51,050 nt of DNA from Flavobacterium sp. HJJ (GTDB lineage: Bacteria; Bacteroidota; Bacteroidia; Flavobacteriales; Flavobacteriaceae), in contig NZ_JADKPR010000031.1 of assembly GCF_015351475.1 (NCBI RefSeq), positions 1 to 51,050 of the forward strand, read 5' to 3'. Each line of letters starts with the position of its first letter. Within the stretch, counting starts at the first letter, position 1. The notes beneath the pieces were generated by a model that did not search any database, had not been told where the DNA came from, and was given only the letters and a program-made list of their open reading frames with translations. A program made the translations under genes and the position numbers. Below, piece after piece: positions 24,553 to 33,036 of the stretch.

Positions 24553-25566
24553 TTAGGTATTTCTTTTTTCGATTCGGTATAATATTACTCTCGAAATGGT
24601 ATTAAACAAAAAGATAATGACAAATAGGAGCGAGGCTGCAAACATAAGTGCCGAATCGTACATGGGAATAGACATCATTTCGCCATAATTATTAGCGATT
24701 AGAGCTGGTAATGGATACCCCGAGTCGAATAGATTTTGGGGGATTTGTGCCAGATTTCCGCAAACCATTAAAACGGCAATGGTTTCACCAAATGCTCTAG
24801 AAATAGCAAGGACAACAGCTGCGATTATTCCGTCGAAAGATTTTCGAAGTACGACTTTTTTAATAGTTTGCCATTGTGTTGCACCTAGAGATAAAGATGC
24901 ATTTCGTAAATCCTGAGGAATATTGTCGAATACCTCAATTATGATGCTAATGATAAGCGGGAAAATCATAATTGCCAGAACGATTCCTCCTGCTAATACG
25001 GAATAACCCGTTGTGAATTCTACAAAATGAGGCGCTATTGTATCCTGAATTAAAGGAACAATCACCAAAACTCCCCAAACTCCATAAAGAACAGGAGGAA
25101 TACCCGATAGTAATTCGATCAATGGTAAAACTAATTTACGTACTCTTTTATGCGCATATTCCGAAAGGTAAATGCCTGTAAGCAGTGATAATGGCAAGGC
25201 AATAATAATAGAAATTGCAGTTACCCAAAGTGTGCCTACTATAAATGAATAAAAACCAAAAGCTTCTTTGAAAGGTTTCCACTCGGATGAGAATAATAAA
25301 TTGGAAAGCGAAGTACTGTTTAATAGCGGTATGGATTTGTAGAATAAACCTATGGCAATTAACACCACCATTGAGATAGACAGCAGGGTGAATGCCAGAA
25401 ATGTTTTGCTGACAAATTTATCTTTGAGTAATCTTTTGTTTTTGATTGAATTATAGAAAGCCACCCTGCAAAATTTTTGAAAGCTCCTCATTACTTTCAA
25501 AACCTGCTTTCGGGTGGATTTTTTCTTTACAGACTTAAGTCTGATTATATCTGTTGATGTTGGCAT
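24553..25566 (-). CDS. pstC: ABC transporter permease PstC
   Basis: 337 residues, longer than usual because of a ~55-residue basic N-terminal extension before the first helix. Translation could instead begin at Met26 (25491). The permease core shows IELLSGIPPVLYGVWGVLVI, the EAA loop ASLSLGATQWQTIKKVVL and AISRAFGETIAVLMVCG, all typical of PstC. It lies 151 bases after pstS, with a hairpin in the gap. Confidence 0.92.
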   Translation of the reverse strand: MPTSTDIIRLKSVKKKSTRKQVLKVMRSFQKFCRVAFYNSIKNKRLLKDKFVSKTFLAFTLLSISMVVLIAIGLFYKSIPLLNSTSLSNLLFSSEWKPFKEAFGFYSFIVGTLWVTAISIIIALPLSLLTGIYLSEYAHKRVRKLVLPLIELLSGIPPVLYGVWGVLVIVPLIQDTIAPHFVEFTTGYSVLAGGIVLAIMIFPLIISIIIEVFDNIPQDLRNASLSLGATQWQTIKKVVLRKSFDGIIAAVVLAISRAFGETIAVLMVCGNLAQIPQNLFDSGYPLPALIANNYGEMMSIPMYDSALMFAASLLFVIIFLFNTISRVILYRIEKRNT

Positions 25567-25610
25567 AATAGTACTGATTTTTATCTTTTGCCCTTATAGA
25601 AGTAGAAAAC

Positions 25611-25639
25611 CTTTTTGTTTTTGCTTTAAAAACAAAAAG
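25611..25639 (-). terminator. Intercistronic hairpin between pstS and pstC
   Basis: Twelve-bp perfect arms ctttttgttttt and aaaaacaaaaag with a five-base loop. On the minus strand the stem ends in a run of T within the arm itself. It could attenuate the permease genes relative to the abundant binding protein. Confidence 0.5.
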
Positions 25640-25717
25640 ATTGGAACGTAGATCAGGACCCATATTGATGAAAAATGCCTGATGGTATTGCTCCTAAAAA
25701 AAGAGTTTAAAAGATAT

Positions 25718-26665
25718 TTATTTTACCTTATCTAATTCTTTCTTTAATTTATCTTTTGAGAGTTTGATATATCCAGCTTCTGTAACATACTTTTGACCAT
25801 CTGTAAGGATGAATTTAAGGAAAGCTTTTACAATTGGGTTATTTGGTTTTCCATTGGTAACAAAATACAAATCTCTTGCAGGAGGAGATGGATATTTTCC
25901 AGCAACTATAGCTGCGATCAATTGATCAATATCATTGTAAAAGTTTTCGTCTGGGTCTAGTTTTCCATTATTGTTTAGATCGATAGGAACCGGTACAAGT
26001 CCATTAGTAGGCTTGTTGGTTTTTGTATCGTAGATGTACACAATATTATTAAAACCCAATCCAGAAGGATCTCTTTTGACAGCTTCTGCCAATCCTGGAT
26101 CTCCAAACACGGCAACACCTTGTAAGTCTTCTTGTTTTTTGCCAAAATAATGCGCCCAGGTTTCGGCAGCACCAGCAGCGTCAGAACGGGTGTAAACATG
26201 TATAGCAGCAGTGTTTTTGAAACCTAAAGCATTCCATGTTTTGTATTTGCCTGTTATAAAAATATTGTTTAAAGCTTCTTTTTTTATTCCTCTTTTGTAC
26301 AAAACCGCTTTATAAGGACTGGCTGCACTTATGGTCGGAATTACGGCATCTTTAGTTACTGCAATGGCAAATGCTTTCTTTTTGTATTCAGCATCATTTA
26401 AGTCACGAGACACCAATCCGATATCTGTTACTTTCGATAAAACATCTGTTATTCCTTTTCCGGCTCCTCCAGCCTGGATATCTATTTTAACTTTTGGATG
26501 TGTTTTTTTGAATTCTTCAGCCCATTTTACTGTAATGGGATATAAAGCAAATGCTCCCGAAATATTTATGCTGCCTGATAATTCCTGTGCGGAGATTTTA
26601 TTGGGAGTTATGTTTGTAATTATAAGTGTCGCTATGAAGACTAATGTTTTTTTGTATGTTTTCAT
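25718..26665 (-). CDS. pstS: PstS-type substrate-binding protein
   Basis: 315 residues with a signal peptide (MKTYKKTLVFIATLIITNIT...SAQ). The mature start SGSINISGAFALYPITVKWA, then IDIQAGGAGKGITDVLSK and VYTRSDAAGAAETWAHYFGK, follow PstS ligand-loop positions (S/T near the N-terminus, SR in IGLVSRDL, RSD loop). It binds a tetrahedral oxyanion in the periplasm. Phosphate is the default annotation, but the Rrf2 regulator, missing phoU and nearby chrA leave room for sulfate or another oxyanion. Confidence 0.82.
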   Translation of the reverse strand: MKTYKKTLVFIATLIITNITPNKISAQELSGSINISGAFALYPITVKWAEEFKKTHPKVKIDIQAGGAGKGITDVLSKVTDIGLVSRDLNDAEYKKKAFAIAVTKDAVIPTISAASPYKAVLYKRGIKKEALNNIFITGKYKTWNALGFKNTAAIHVYTRSDAAGAAETWAHYFGKKQEDLQGVAVFGDPGLAEAVKRDPSGLGFNNIVYIYDTKTNKPTNGLVPVPIDLNNNGKLDPDENFYNDIDQLIAAIVAGKYPSPPARDLYFVTNGKPNNPIVKAFLKFILTDGQKYVTEAGYIKLSKDKLKKELDKVK

Positions 26666-26706
26666 CTTGTCTTTTTTTATTTAATTAAAATGTTTTTTTG
26701 ATAGCA

Positions 26707-26739
26707 AAAAGTTAGCACATAATGAATGTGCTAACTTTT
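26707..26739 (-). terminator. Intercistronic hairpin between TonB receptor and pstS
   Basis: A 14-bp perfect stem (26707-26720, 26726-26739) with a five-base loop, followed on the minus strand by TTTTTGC. It is likely a partial terminator or an RNA-processing stop that sets different levels for the receptor and binding protein. Confidence 0.6.
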
Positions 26740-26757
26740 AAATTCTGTTTTACTGTA

Positions 26758-29331
26758 TTAAAGAGCGTAACGAAGCGTAATTCCATATGTTCTTTGATCT
26801 CCTATTACACCGGCATATTGTCCTGAATTTCCTCCGGCGGGTAATAACTGCTCGTAATAATCTTTATCCAAAAGGTTGCGTCCCCAAAAGTGAACTGATA
26901 ATCCTTCAGAAGCACGGAATCCGATACGGCCGTTGAAAATTGCATAACCAGGAACCACCAAATATTTTGAAGCTGATGGGCTTGATGAAAATTCTGAACG
27001 AGCATAACCATCAAGAGCTATGAAGAATTTTCCTGCGTTAGCAAAGAATTTTGCGCTTTTTGTATATTCTCCGCTTAAACTTCCTGCCCATTTTGATACT
27101 CCAGGTAAATTAGAACCTGATACATCTTTAAATGACACTGAAGATCCAGTTTCTTCTAGAGGCAGCGGTGCATTTGTAAATTTAACATACTTACCGTCGC
27201 TATAAGTTCCTGCTCCGTAAAAGTTGAAATGCTTATTTAAGATGAAACTGAAATCTAGTTCTACACCTTGTACACTCACTTCATCTGCATTTGCAAGATA
27301 ACCGCGGTTTACTCCCAATTCAGCAGCCTGAACATTGGTTTGGAAATCTTTGATGTTGGTGTTAAAGTATGTCAAGTTTAATATTGAATTTGTAACTGGT
27401 GAAGTTTTTATTCCAAATTCATAATGAGTAACATCTTCTGGCTTAACTGTTGCAAGATCTCCTAAAGTTTGTCCCGCTGGCGGAGTAGGAAGTCCTGCCA
27501 CATTCACTCCAATAGGTTTGTAGCTTTTTGCAAAAGTTCCATAAGCATTGATTTTATCTGATGCTTTGTATGATACAGTTATGTTTCCAGAGAAGTCGGT
27601 ATCGTCATTATCTGATGAGAAATTTTGATCTGTATACACTTTCTTTTTCAGTGCAATTAATGCAGGATCAGTAGTTTGAAGTCCTCCGTATGTTTTACGG
27701 TCATAATCTGCATTTTTCTTGTCATAATTGTATCTTAAACCAGGTAATACATGCAGTTTATCTGTTACAGCCCAGTCTAATTGACCAAATACTGCCGCAC
27801 TGGTTGAATGTATCTGAGCATTGGTTTTTATTCCATATCCTTCAAAAAGACCTGGAGTTTTCCATAATGCCGTATTTGCTGGGGTAAATGAGTCTTGTGA
27901 AAATCTCCATTGTGCGTTACCGGATTCTTCTGTACCTTTTGTTTTTGATGTCTGGTCAATATAAAACACACCGGCAACACCGCTTAATTTAGATGTAATA
28001 TGACCTGCGTAACGTACCTCTTGAGTAAATTGAGTTTGTCTGGAAGGATTTTGCGATTTTGCAAGTACCTGTAATCCTGTAAAATCCCTGTCATTTGATG
28101 GATCCCAAGTCCAGAATCTCCATGCAGTTGTTGAGGTAAGTGTTCCGTTTCCAATTTTCGTGTCCACATTAAGTGATCCTCCGCCCAAATCCTGTCCTGA
28201 ACGCCATGGAGTGTCATGGTCAATTTTACGATCGAAAGCATTTAAGCTTGGCAATTGGTAGTTTAAATCAGCGATAATTGCATTAAATTGGCGTTGTGGA
28301 ACTCTATTTGTTGGAGCAACACCTGCAACTACCTGAGCATATCCGTCATTATGCTGTGTTGTGATATCTCCTGCTAACGTAATATTTGTGTTTTCTGTTG
28401 GAGTAAAAAGCAATTGACCTCTAATACCTTGGTTGTTTAATGTATTTGTTGGTTTTCCTGTTTTAACATTATCGATTATACCATCACGCTGGGTACCTGA
28501 AAATGACAATCTGCCAGCAATTTTTTTACTCAATGCTCCAGTAACCGATGCCTTAGCTTGAAGATATGCATAGTTACCATAACTCACTTCGAAGTCTGCA
28601 CCTGAGTTGAAGCTTGGTTTGCGCGAAGTGATGTTAAAAGCACCTGAAGTTGTGTTTTTACCAAACAATGTTCCTTGAGGCCCGCGTAATACTTCAATTC
28701 TTTCTACATCGATAAAATCTAGAGTAGTTGCAGCAGGGCGGGCATAGTACACACCGTCAACATAGAAACCAACACCTGGATCGATACCATCATTAGTTAG
28801 ACCAAATGGTGATCCAAGACCGCGAATATTAATCCCGGTGTTTCTTGGGTTTGATGAATAAAGCTGTACCGATGGAACCAATTCTTTGATACGGTTCACG
28901 TTAAAAGCGCCTGTTTGTACAGCTTGCTTGCCTGTAACAACAGATACTGCGATAGGAATATCTTGTGCTTTTTCTATTCGGCGTCTGGATGTTACAACTA
29001 CCTCAGATAATACTTTTTCTTCACCAGTGCTAATAGTTATCTGTAAAGGTTTAGCAGCAGTTGGCAGTTCGTTTATTTTAATTTCTTTGGTTGTGTAACC
29101 TAAGTATTGCACAATGATTGTAAATGGAAGTGTTTTGGATTCAATACTGAAATTGCCATTAGCATCAGTAGTTGATGAATTAGTAGTTCCTTTTACAACG
29201 ATATTAACGCCTTCTATAGGAGAGTCGTCATCGGTTTTTACAGCTCCTTGTAAAAGGTTTTGACCATATGAATTCGAGAAAATTAGTAAAAAGAATAAGC
29301 CTGCAATTGTTTTTATAAATGTATTTTTCAT
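26758..29331 (-). CDS. TonB-dependent receptor next to the Pst-type transporter
   Basis: 857 residues. Signal peptide ending in SNSYG, then a carboxypeptidase-regulatory-like domain (LQGAVKTDDDSPIEGVNIVV). The TonB plug starts VVVTSRRRIEKAQDIPIAVS and includes NIRGLGSPFGL and VERIEVLRGPQGTLFGKNTT. The large barrel ends in YGITLRYAL, the classical terminal strand. It imports a bound ligand across the outer membrane using TonB energy. With PstS downstream it would supply the periplasm with the transporter's substrate. The gene has a ~200-base leader after the putative promoter. I see no known riboswitch fold in it. Confidence 0.92.
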   Translation of the reverse strand: MKNTFIKTIAGLFFLLIFSNSYGQNLLQGAVKTDDDSPIEGVNIVVKGTTNSSTTDANGNFSIESKTLPFTIIVQYLGYTTKEIKINELPTAAKPLQITISTGEEKVLSEVVVTSRRRIEKAQDIPIAVSVVTGKQAVQTGAFNVNRIKELVPSVQLYSSNPRNTGINIRGLGSPFGLTNDGIDPGVGFYVDGVYYARPAATTLDFIDVERIEVLRGPQGTLFGKNTTSGAFNITSRKPSFNSGADFEVSYGNYAYLQAKASVTGALSKKIAGRLSFSGTQRDGIIDNVKTGKPTNTLNNQGIRGQLLFTPTENTNITLAGDITTQHNDGYAQVVAGVAPTNRVPQRQFNAIIADLNYQLPSLNAFDRKIDHDTPWRSGQDLGGGSLNVDTKIGNGTLTSTTAWRFWTWDPSNDRDFTGLQVLAKSQNPSRQTQFTQEVRYAGHITSKLSGVAGVFYIDQTSKTKGTEESGNAQWRFSQDSFTPANTALWKTPGLFEGYGIKTNAQIHSTSAAVFGQLDWAVTDKLHVLPGLRYNYDKKNADYDRKTYGGLQTTDPALIALKKKVYTDQNFSSDNDDTDFSGNITVSYKASDKINAYGTFAKSYKPIGVNVAGLPTPPAGQTLGDLATVKPEDVTHYEFGIKTSPVTNSILNLTYFNTNIKDFQTNVQAAELGVNRGYLANADEVSVQGVELDFSFILNKHFNFYGAGTYSDGKYVKFTNAPLPLEETGSSVSFKDVSGSNLPGVSKWAGSLSGEYTKSAKFFANAGKFFIALDGYARSEFSSSPSASKYLVVPGYAIFNGRIGFRASEGLSVHFWGRNLLDKDYYEQLLPAGGNSGQYAGVIGDQRTYGITLRYAL

Positions 29332-29537
29332 TATTTTAATATATTATATGTAATTAGTAGAATTTAAATTTAAATTTTTTTTATTTTCTAGCATATACAC
29401 ATACACATCAAAATGGATGCTTTTTTTTCAAAATTTGAAAAAATTATTGTTTCAATGTTTTTCCTGACTTCACGTTTTTTACTGGTAATAGTCTGCATAA
29501 GTTAAAATTTGATTGTTAGTCTTGATTAATTTTGATG

Positions 29538-29583
29538 CAAATATATAATTAATTCTATAAAATTAGTAGAATTAATTATATAT
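29538..29583 (-). promoter_or_regulatory. Receptor promoter with overlapping 17-bp palindrome
   Basis: A perfect inverted repeat, 29541-29557 against 29567-29583 with a nine-base spacer, covers the region from about -33 to -7 of the TATATTTG element at 29545-29538 (minus strand). A 13-base match, aattagtagaatt, occurs inside it (29561-29573) and again at 29352-29364 near the receptor start. It lies between the Rrf2 gene and the receptor, so it is the natural operator for Rrf2. It might instead be the Rrf2 terminator, but it lacks a T-tract. Confidence 0.6.
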
Positions 29584-29587
29584 TTTT

Positions 29588-30001
29588 TTATTTTTTTATC
29601 AATGAGGCGATAGTGATGCCCTGCATTGCTTTAAGGGTTTCTTCTCTTATGGCAATCAATCCGTGGCGCAGTGAGCATTCCGACTCACTTTTGCAGTCTG
29701 AACAGCGTTCGTAAAAATTTAATGAGGCACAAGGCAAAAGTGCGATTGCTCCGTCAAATAATCGATAAATATCGGCCAAAGTAATCGTTGCTTTGTCTTT
29801 CAAAAGATAATAACCGCCAAATTTTCCTTGTTTACTCCCTACAAAATGGCCTCTTTTTAAATCCAAAAGAATCTGTTCTAGAAATTTTTTAGGGATTGAT
29901 GCTTCTTCAGCAATTTCGATGGTTCTTGAAATATGATTTTCATCTTGCTCTGCTAAGTAGAGTAATGCTTTAAGGGCGTATTTGGATTTGTGTGACAGCA
30001 T
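29588..30001 (-). CDS. Rrf2-family transcriptional regulator
   Basis: 137 residues. The winged helix starts MLSHKSKYALKALLYLAEQ and includes SIPKKFLEQILLDLKRGHFV and GKFGGYYLLKD, the standard Rrf2 DNA-binding region. Four cysteines follow in PCASLNFYERCSDCKSESEC, a pattern able to bind an Fe-S cluster or sense redox/sulfur state. The regulator is upstream of and codirectional with the receptor-transporter operon, separated by a palindrome. CymR-type family members control sulfur uptake; IscR-type members control Fe-S synthesis. Which applies here is not decided by sequence alone. Confidence 0.9.
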   Translation of the reverse strand: MLSHKSKYALKALLYLAEQDENHISRTIEIAEEASIPKKFLEQILLDLKRGHFVGSKQGKFGGYYLLKDKATITLADIYRLFDGAIALLPCASLNFYERCSDCKSESECSLRHGLIAIREETLKAMQGITIASLIKK

Positions 30002-30341
30002 TCTTGGATAAAAGTTTTAGTTGAATATGAATTCGGATGGCATTTCAAGATGTAATTATAAACCAAATATAGTTATTTTTTTAAATTATAAAAAACTTAA
30101 TTTCAGAAACACTTCCTTAATTACTTAGACTAGCTGGAAGCATGTAATTACTAAAATAATTAAAATTATACTATACATAGATCAAAAATATAAGACATTA
30201 TTTCGTTCTCGCTGCTTGGCATAGTGTTGTAAATAATAAAAAGAGCTGTCATCAACTTAGAAAACAGCTTTTTTATCTTTAATGAATTTTTATCTTATTC
30301 TTTGATTCTCTTTTCTAATTCTATTTTTAATTGTTCATTGT
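30002..30341. other. Spacer upstream of the Rrf2 gene
   Basis: No gene seen. It holds the Rrf2 promoter region near 30010-30060. A six-bp hairpin agctgt/acagct with a T-run lies at about 30244-30276 and probably ends a transcript that no longer has an obvious gene. Confidence 0.4.
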
Positions 30342-30510
30342 AATGATCTCCTGAATCAAAATGTGAGAGCTGTAAGAACGATAACTCCGACAACAATTAG
30401 AGATGAGGAAAATACAGTATTAAAGCGTTACGTCATGTTCTCATTGACCTATAAGATTGAAAAATTTGCTGGTAAAGAGAGAAAATCAAACGGAATGATG
30501 CGGTTCTAAA
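30342..30510 (+). pseudogene. 3' remnant of an outer-membrane beta-barrel gene
   Basis: An in-frame stretch reads NDLLNQN..., then RTITPTTIRDEENTVLKRYV and MFSLTYKIEKF, before a TAA at 30508-30510. The gene at 16996 has VLNQNQSASRTISATTIRDE and ENTVLKRYAMFSLTYKLGTF at its end, an unmistakable match. Upstream of about 30342 the similarity ends and an in-frame TGA lies at 30303, with no start codon. It is the scar of a second receptor of the same family, deleted except for its last ~55 codons. Confidence 0.75.
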
Positions 30511-30581
30511 AACAGAAATGCCTTCAGATAATGAAGGTATTTCTGTTTATAATTTTGTACCAAAAGAAAGTATAAATTGTT

Positions 30582-31412
30582 TTACCAGCTTCCGCCAGAG
30601 CCTCCGCCCGAGAATCCGCCTCCGCCGAAACCACCGCCAAAGCCTCCGCCTCCGCCACCAAAGCCACCACCTGATGATCCGCCGAAACCGCCTCCCCCGC
30701 CTCTTCCAAGACTGCTGAGAAGGATAACGTCCATTAGGCTAGGACCGCCGCCGCCACGGTTGCCGGAATTACCGCTTCCGCCACCTTTGTTTTTCGATAG
30801 CAGTATCAAAACAATGATAACTATTATAATAATTGGAAAAACTGGAAAATCATTTCCTTTTGTCTGTTTTCGTTCCCCCTTGTATTTACCTTTGAAAACA
30901 TCAATAATAGCATCGGTTCCTTTGTCCAGACCGCGGTAATAACTTCCTGCTTTAAATTCGGGAATAATGATGTTTCTTGTGATTTCTCCGCCAATCCCTG
31001 CGGTAAGCCGGTCTTCTAATCCATAACCTGGCGATATCCATATTTTTCTTTCGGCTTTTGCCAATAAAATAAGGACGCCGTTATCGTCTTTTTCAGTTCC
31101 GCCAATTCCCCACGTCTGTCCCCATTTTGGAGTTAAAATTCCAATATCTTCGCCTTTCAGGCTTTCTATCGTTATAACCACAATTTGAGTTGTAGTGGAA
31201 TCAGAATATTTGATGAGTTTTTCTTCGAGCTGTGATTTTTCATCAGGACTAAGAATATTTGCATAATCATAAACTGAAGTTTGAAAACTAGGTTTCTCAG
31301 GAATGGTAAATTGTGCAAATAAAAATCCACTGTTTAAGAAAAGGAAAACATAAAGAAATAATTTCCATCCAGTTGTCTGCTTTCTGCCTTCTGCCTTTTG
31401 CCTTTTTTCCAT
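30582..31412 (-). CDS. TPM-domain membrane protein with Gly-rich tail
   Basis: 276 residues. The N-terminal signal or anchor is FLYVFLFLNSGFLFAQ. A TPM (YgcG-type) domain spans about residues 45-185 (VYDYANILSPDEKSQLEEKL, TTTQIVVITIESLKGEDIG, NGVLILLAKAERKIWISPGY). A membrane helix, FPIIIIVIIVLILLSKN, is followed by ~70 residues of Gly/Ser/Phe repeats ending GGSGGSW. Such proteins sit with LemA in many bacteria. The odd leader MEKRQKAEGRKQ is encoded by a short purine-rich repeat and may not be the true start. Start overlaps the upstream stop by one base. Confidence 0.87.
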   Translation of the reverse strand: MEKRQKAEGRKQTTGWKLFLYVFLFLNSGFLFAQFTIPEKPSFQTSVYDYANILSPDEKSQLEEKLIKYSDSTTTQIVVITIESLKGEDIGILTPKWGQTWGIGGTEKDDNGVLILLAKAERKIWISPGYGLEDRLTAGIGGEITRNIIIPEFKAGSYYRGLDKGTDAIIDVFKGKYKGERKQTKGNDFPVFPIIIIVIIVLILLSKNKGGGSGNSGNRGGGGPSLMDVILLSSLGRGGGGGFGGSSGGGFGGGGGGFGGGFGGGGFSGGGSGGSW

Positions 31413-31849
31413 TATCCTTTTGATATTTCGTTTGATAATTCGTTGGTGTCACCTTCCTGCCATGGGAAATGTTTTTTAAGTTCATCTCCGGCTTTCAATA
31501 TGCCGTCGATTAATCCCTGTTTGAAATTTCCCAATTTGAAATAAGCAGCCATGACATCGCGTGTGCTGTCCCAAAAAGTATTGGTAACAATATCGTTGAT
31601 GCCTTTGTCTCCGCAGATCACAAAAGTTTTATCTTCAACAGCCAAATAGATTAAAACACCATTTTGCAGCTCAGTTTCATCCATTCTCAATTCGTGAAAA
31701 ACCTCCATCGCACGGTCATATGCATCCAGTGCGGTTGTTTTTTCGATGTGAACTCTAATTTCGCCAGAAGTATTTTTTTCGGCTATACGAATAGCTTCAA
31801 CAATTTCTTGTTCGTCTTCTGTGCTTAAAAAATCTTCTACTTTTGACAT
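31412..31849 (-). CDS. TPM-domain protein
   Basis: 145 residues of a compact TPM domain without signal peptide: DEQEIVEAIRIAEKNTSGEI, RVHIEKTTALDAYDRA, GVLIYLAVEDKTFVICGDKG. A second TPM gene directly followed by the Gly-rich one is the standard flavobacterial order LemA-TPM-TPM. Probably cytosolic. Translationally coupled to the next gene (TAATG). Confidence 0.87.
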   Translation of the reverse strand: MSKVEDFLSTEDEQEIVEAIRIAEKNTSGEIRVHIEKTTALDAYDRAMEVFHELRMDETELQNGVLIYLAVEDKTFVICGDKGINDIVTNTFWDSTRDVMAAYFKLGNFKQGLIDGILKAGDELKKHFPWQEGDTNELSNEISKG

Positions 31850-31870
31850 GGGAATTATTTTTGAATGAAG

Positions 31871-31923
31871 ATTAACGATTTTTGATTGTAGAAGTATTCA
31901 TTCTACAATCAAAAATCGTTAAT
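31871..31923 (-). repeat. 23-bp perfect hairpin within the lemA-TPM operon
   Basis: Arms 31871-31893 and 31901-31923 are exactly complementary and enclose a seven-base loop (gtattca). It lies 18 bases after the lemA stop and 21 bases before the next start on the minus strand. No T-tract follows, so it is more likely an RNA stability or processing element, or a small repeat, than a terminator. Confidence 0.7.
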
Positions 31924-31941
31924 CAAAAATCTGAAATCTTT

Positions 31942-32529
31942 CTAGAATTTTACTTCAACAGGTTTTTCAGCACCAGCAACCGCCTCAAAGTATGCTTTTT
32001 TCTGGAATCCAAACATGCCGGCAAATATTGAGTTTGGAAAGGTTGCGATATGATTGTTATAAGGTTTGACAGCCTCATTAAATCTTGTTCTTGCTGTTAG
32101 AATCTGATTCTCCGTACTTGCCAATTCGTCTTGCAGTTTTAAGAAATTCTCATTAGCTTTTAAATCTGGATATTTTTCCACAGAAACAAGTAATTTTGAC
32201 AAAGAACTGCTTACTCCGCTTTGCGCTGAATTAAAAGCGGCTAATTGTTCTGGAGAAATATTAGTTGGATCAACAGTTACTGATGTTGCTTTGGCACGAG
32301 CTTCGATTACCGCAGTTAAAGTGCTTTTTTCGAAATCGGCGGCACCTTTTACAGTGTTTACTAAATTCCCGATAAGGTCATTTCTTCTTTGATAAGCAGT
32401 CTGTACATTACCCCATGACTCCTCAATGTTCTGGTTTAAAGTAACTGCTGTATTGTTTATTCCTTTAACCCAGCTGTATATTCCAATAATTACAACTGCT
32501 CCGATAATCCAAGGCAAAAATCTTTTCAT
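31942..32529 (-). CDS. lemA: LemA family protein
   Basis: 195 residues. A single N-terminal membrane helix (LPWIIGAVVIIGIYSWVKGI) is followed by the LemA helical domain: LNQNIEESWGNVQTAYQRRN and DLIGNLVNTVKG, then ALKELQ-like helix turns and ARTRFNEAVKPYNNHIATFP near the end. Length and motifs are typical. LemA proteins are membrane-anchored with an unclear role in envelope homeostasis. Followed by a perfect hairpin and two TPM genes. Confidence 0.93.
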   Translation of the reverse strand: MKRFLPWIIGAVVIIGIYSWVKGINNTAVTLNQNIEESWGNVQTAYQRRNDLIGNLVNTVKGAADFEKSTLTAVIEARAKATSVTVDPTNISPEQLAAFNSAQSGVSSSLSKLLVSVEKYPDLKANENFLKLQDELASTENQILTARTRFNEAVKPYNNHIATFPNSIFAGMFGFQKKAYFEAVAGAEKPVEVKF

Positions 32530-32609
32530 GTTTGTCTAATTTAAAGTTTAATATTTATGTGTTTAAAAGTATAAGTATTTGTTGTTTTTTGATATTGACA
32601 TTGAAACTG

Positions 32610-32942
32610 TCAAAGTTCGTTTTTAATACTAATCAGCTGCGTCTTTATGGTTTCTAATTTACTGATAATTTCAAATTTATCCATAGTTTTCTTCTGGCCT
32701 TCTTTCAGATGGGTTTTGGCACCTTCCAAAGTGAATCCTCTTTCTTTAACCAAATGATAAATAAGTTTTAAATTCTTGATGTCTTCGGGTGTGAACATTC
32801 TGTTTCCCTTGGCGTTTTTCTTTGGTTTCAGAATATCAAATTCACCATCCCAAAAACGGATCAGAGAAGCGTTTACGCCAAATGCTTTGGCAACTTCGCC
32901 TATACTGTAGTATCTTTTGTCTTTTGGAAGTTCAATATGCAT
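32610..32942 (-). CDS. MerR-family transcriptional regulator
   Basis: 110 residues. The MerR helix-turn-helix and wing are clear: YYSIGEVAKAFGVNASLIRF, then KPKKNAKGNRMFTPEDIKNL. A short coiled-coil follows (FTLEGAKTHLKEGQKK...). There is no effector-binding domain, as in small flavobacterial MerR proteins. It lies between the M23 peptidase gene and lemA in the same direction. Confidence 0.9.
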   Translation of the reverse strand: MHIELPKDKRYYSIGEVAKAFGVNASLIRFWDGEFDILKPKKNAKGNRMFTPEDIKNLKLIYHLVKERGFTLEGAKTHLKEGQKKTMDKFEIISKLETIKTQLISIKNEL

Positions 32943-33036
32943 GCTTTAGTTTTTTAGTTGTTAGTCCTTAGTTGTTAGCTAATCACTAATCGCTAATTAT
33001 TTTTTGTCTATATTCTATTTTCTTTAATCTATAATT

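Noticed and set aside
29332..29537. Riboswitch in the ~200-base leader of the TonB receptor
   Set aside because: I compared it with the general look of SAM, cobalamin and TPP riboswitches and found no matching conserved core. The leader is mostly A/T tracts.
30577..30939. Proline-rich plus-strand ORF
   Set aside because: It is the antisense of the Gly-rich tail of the TPM protein; Gly codons read backwards as Pro.
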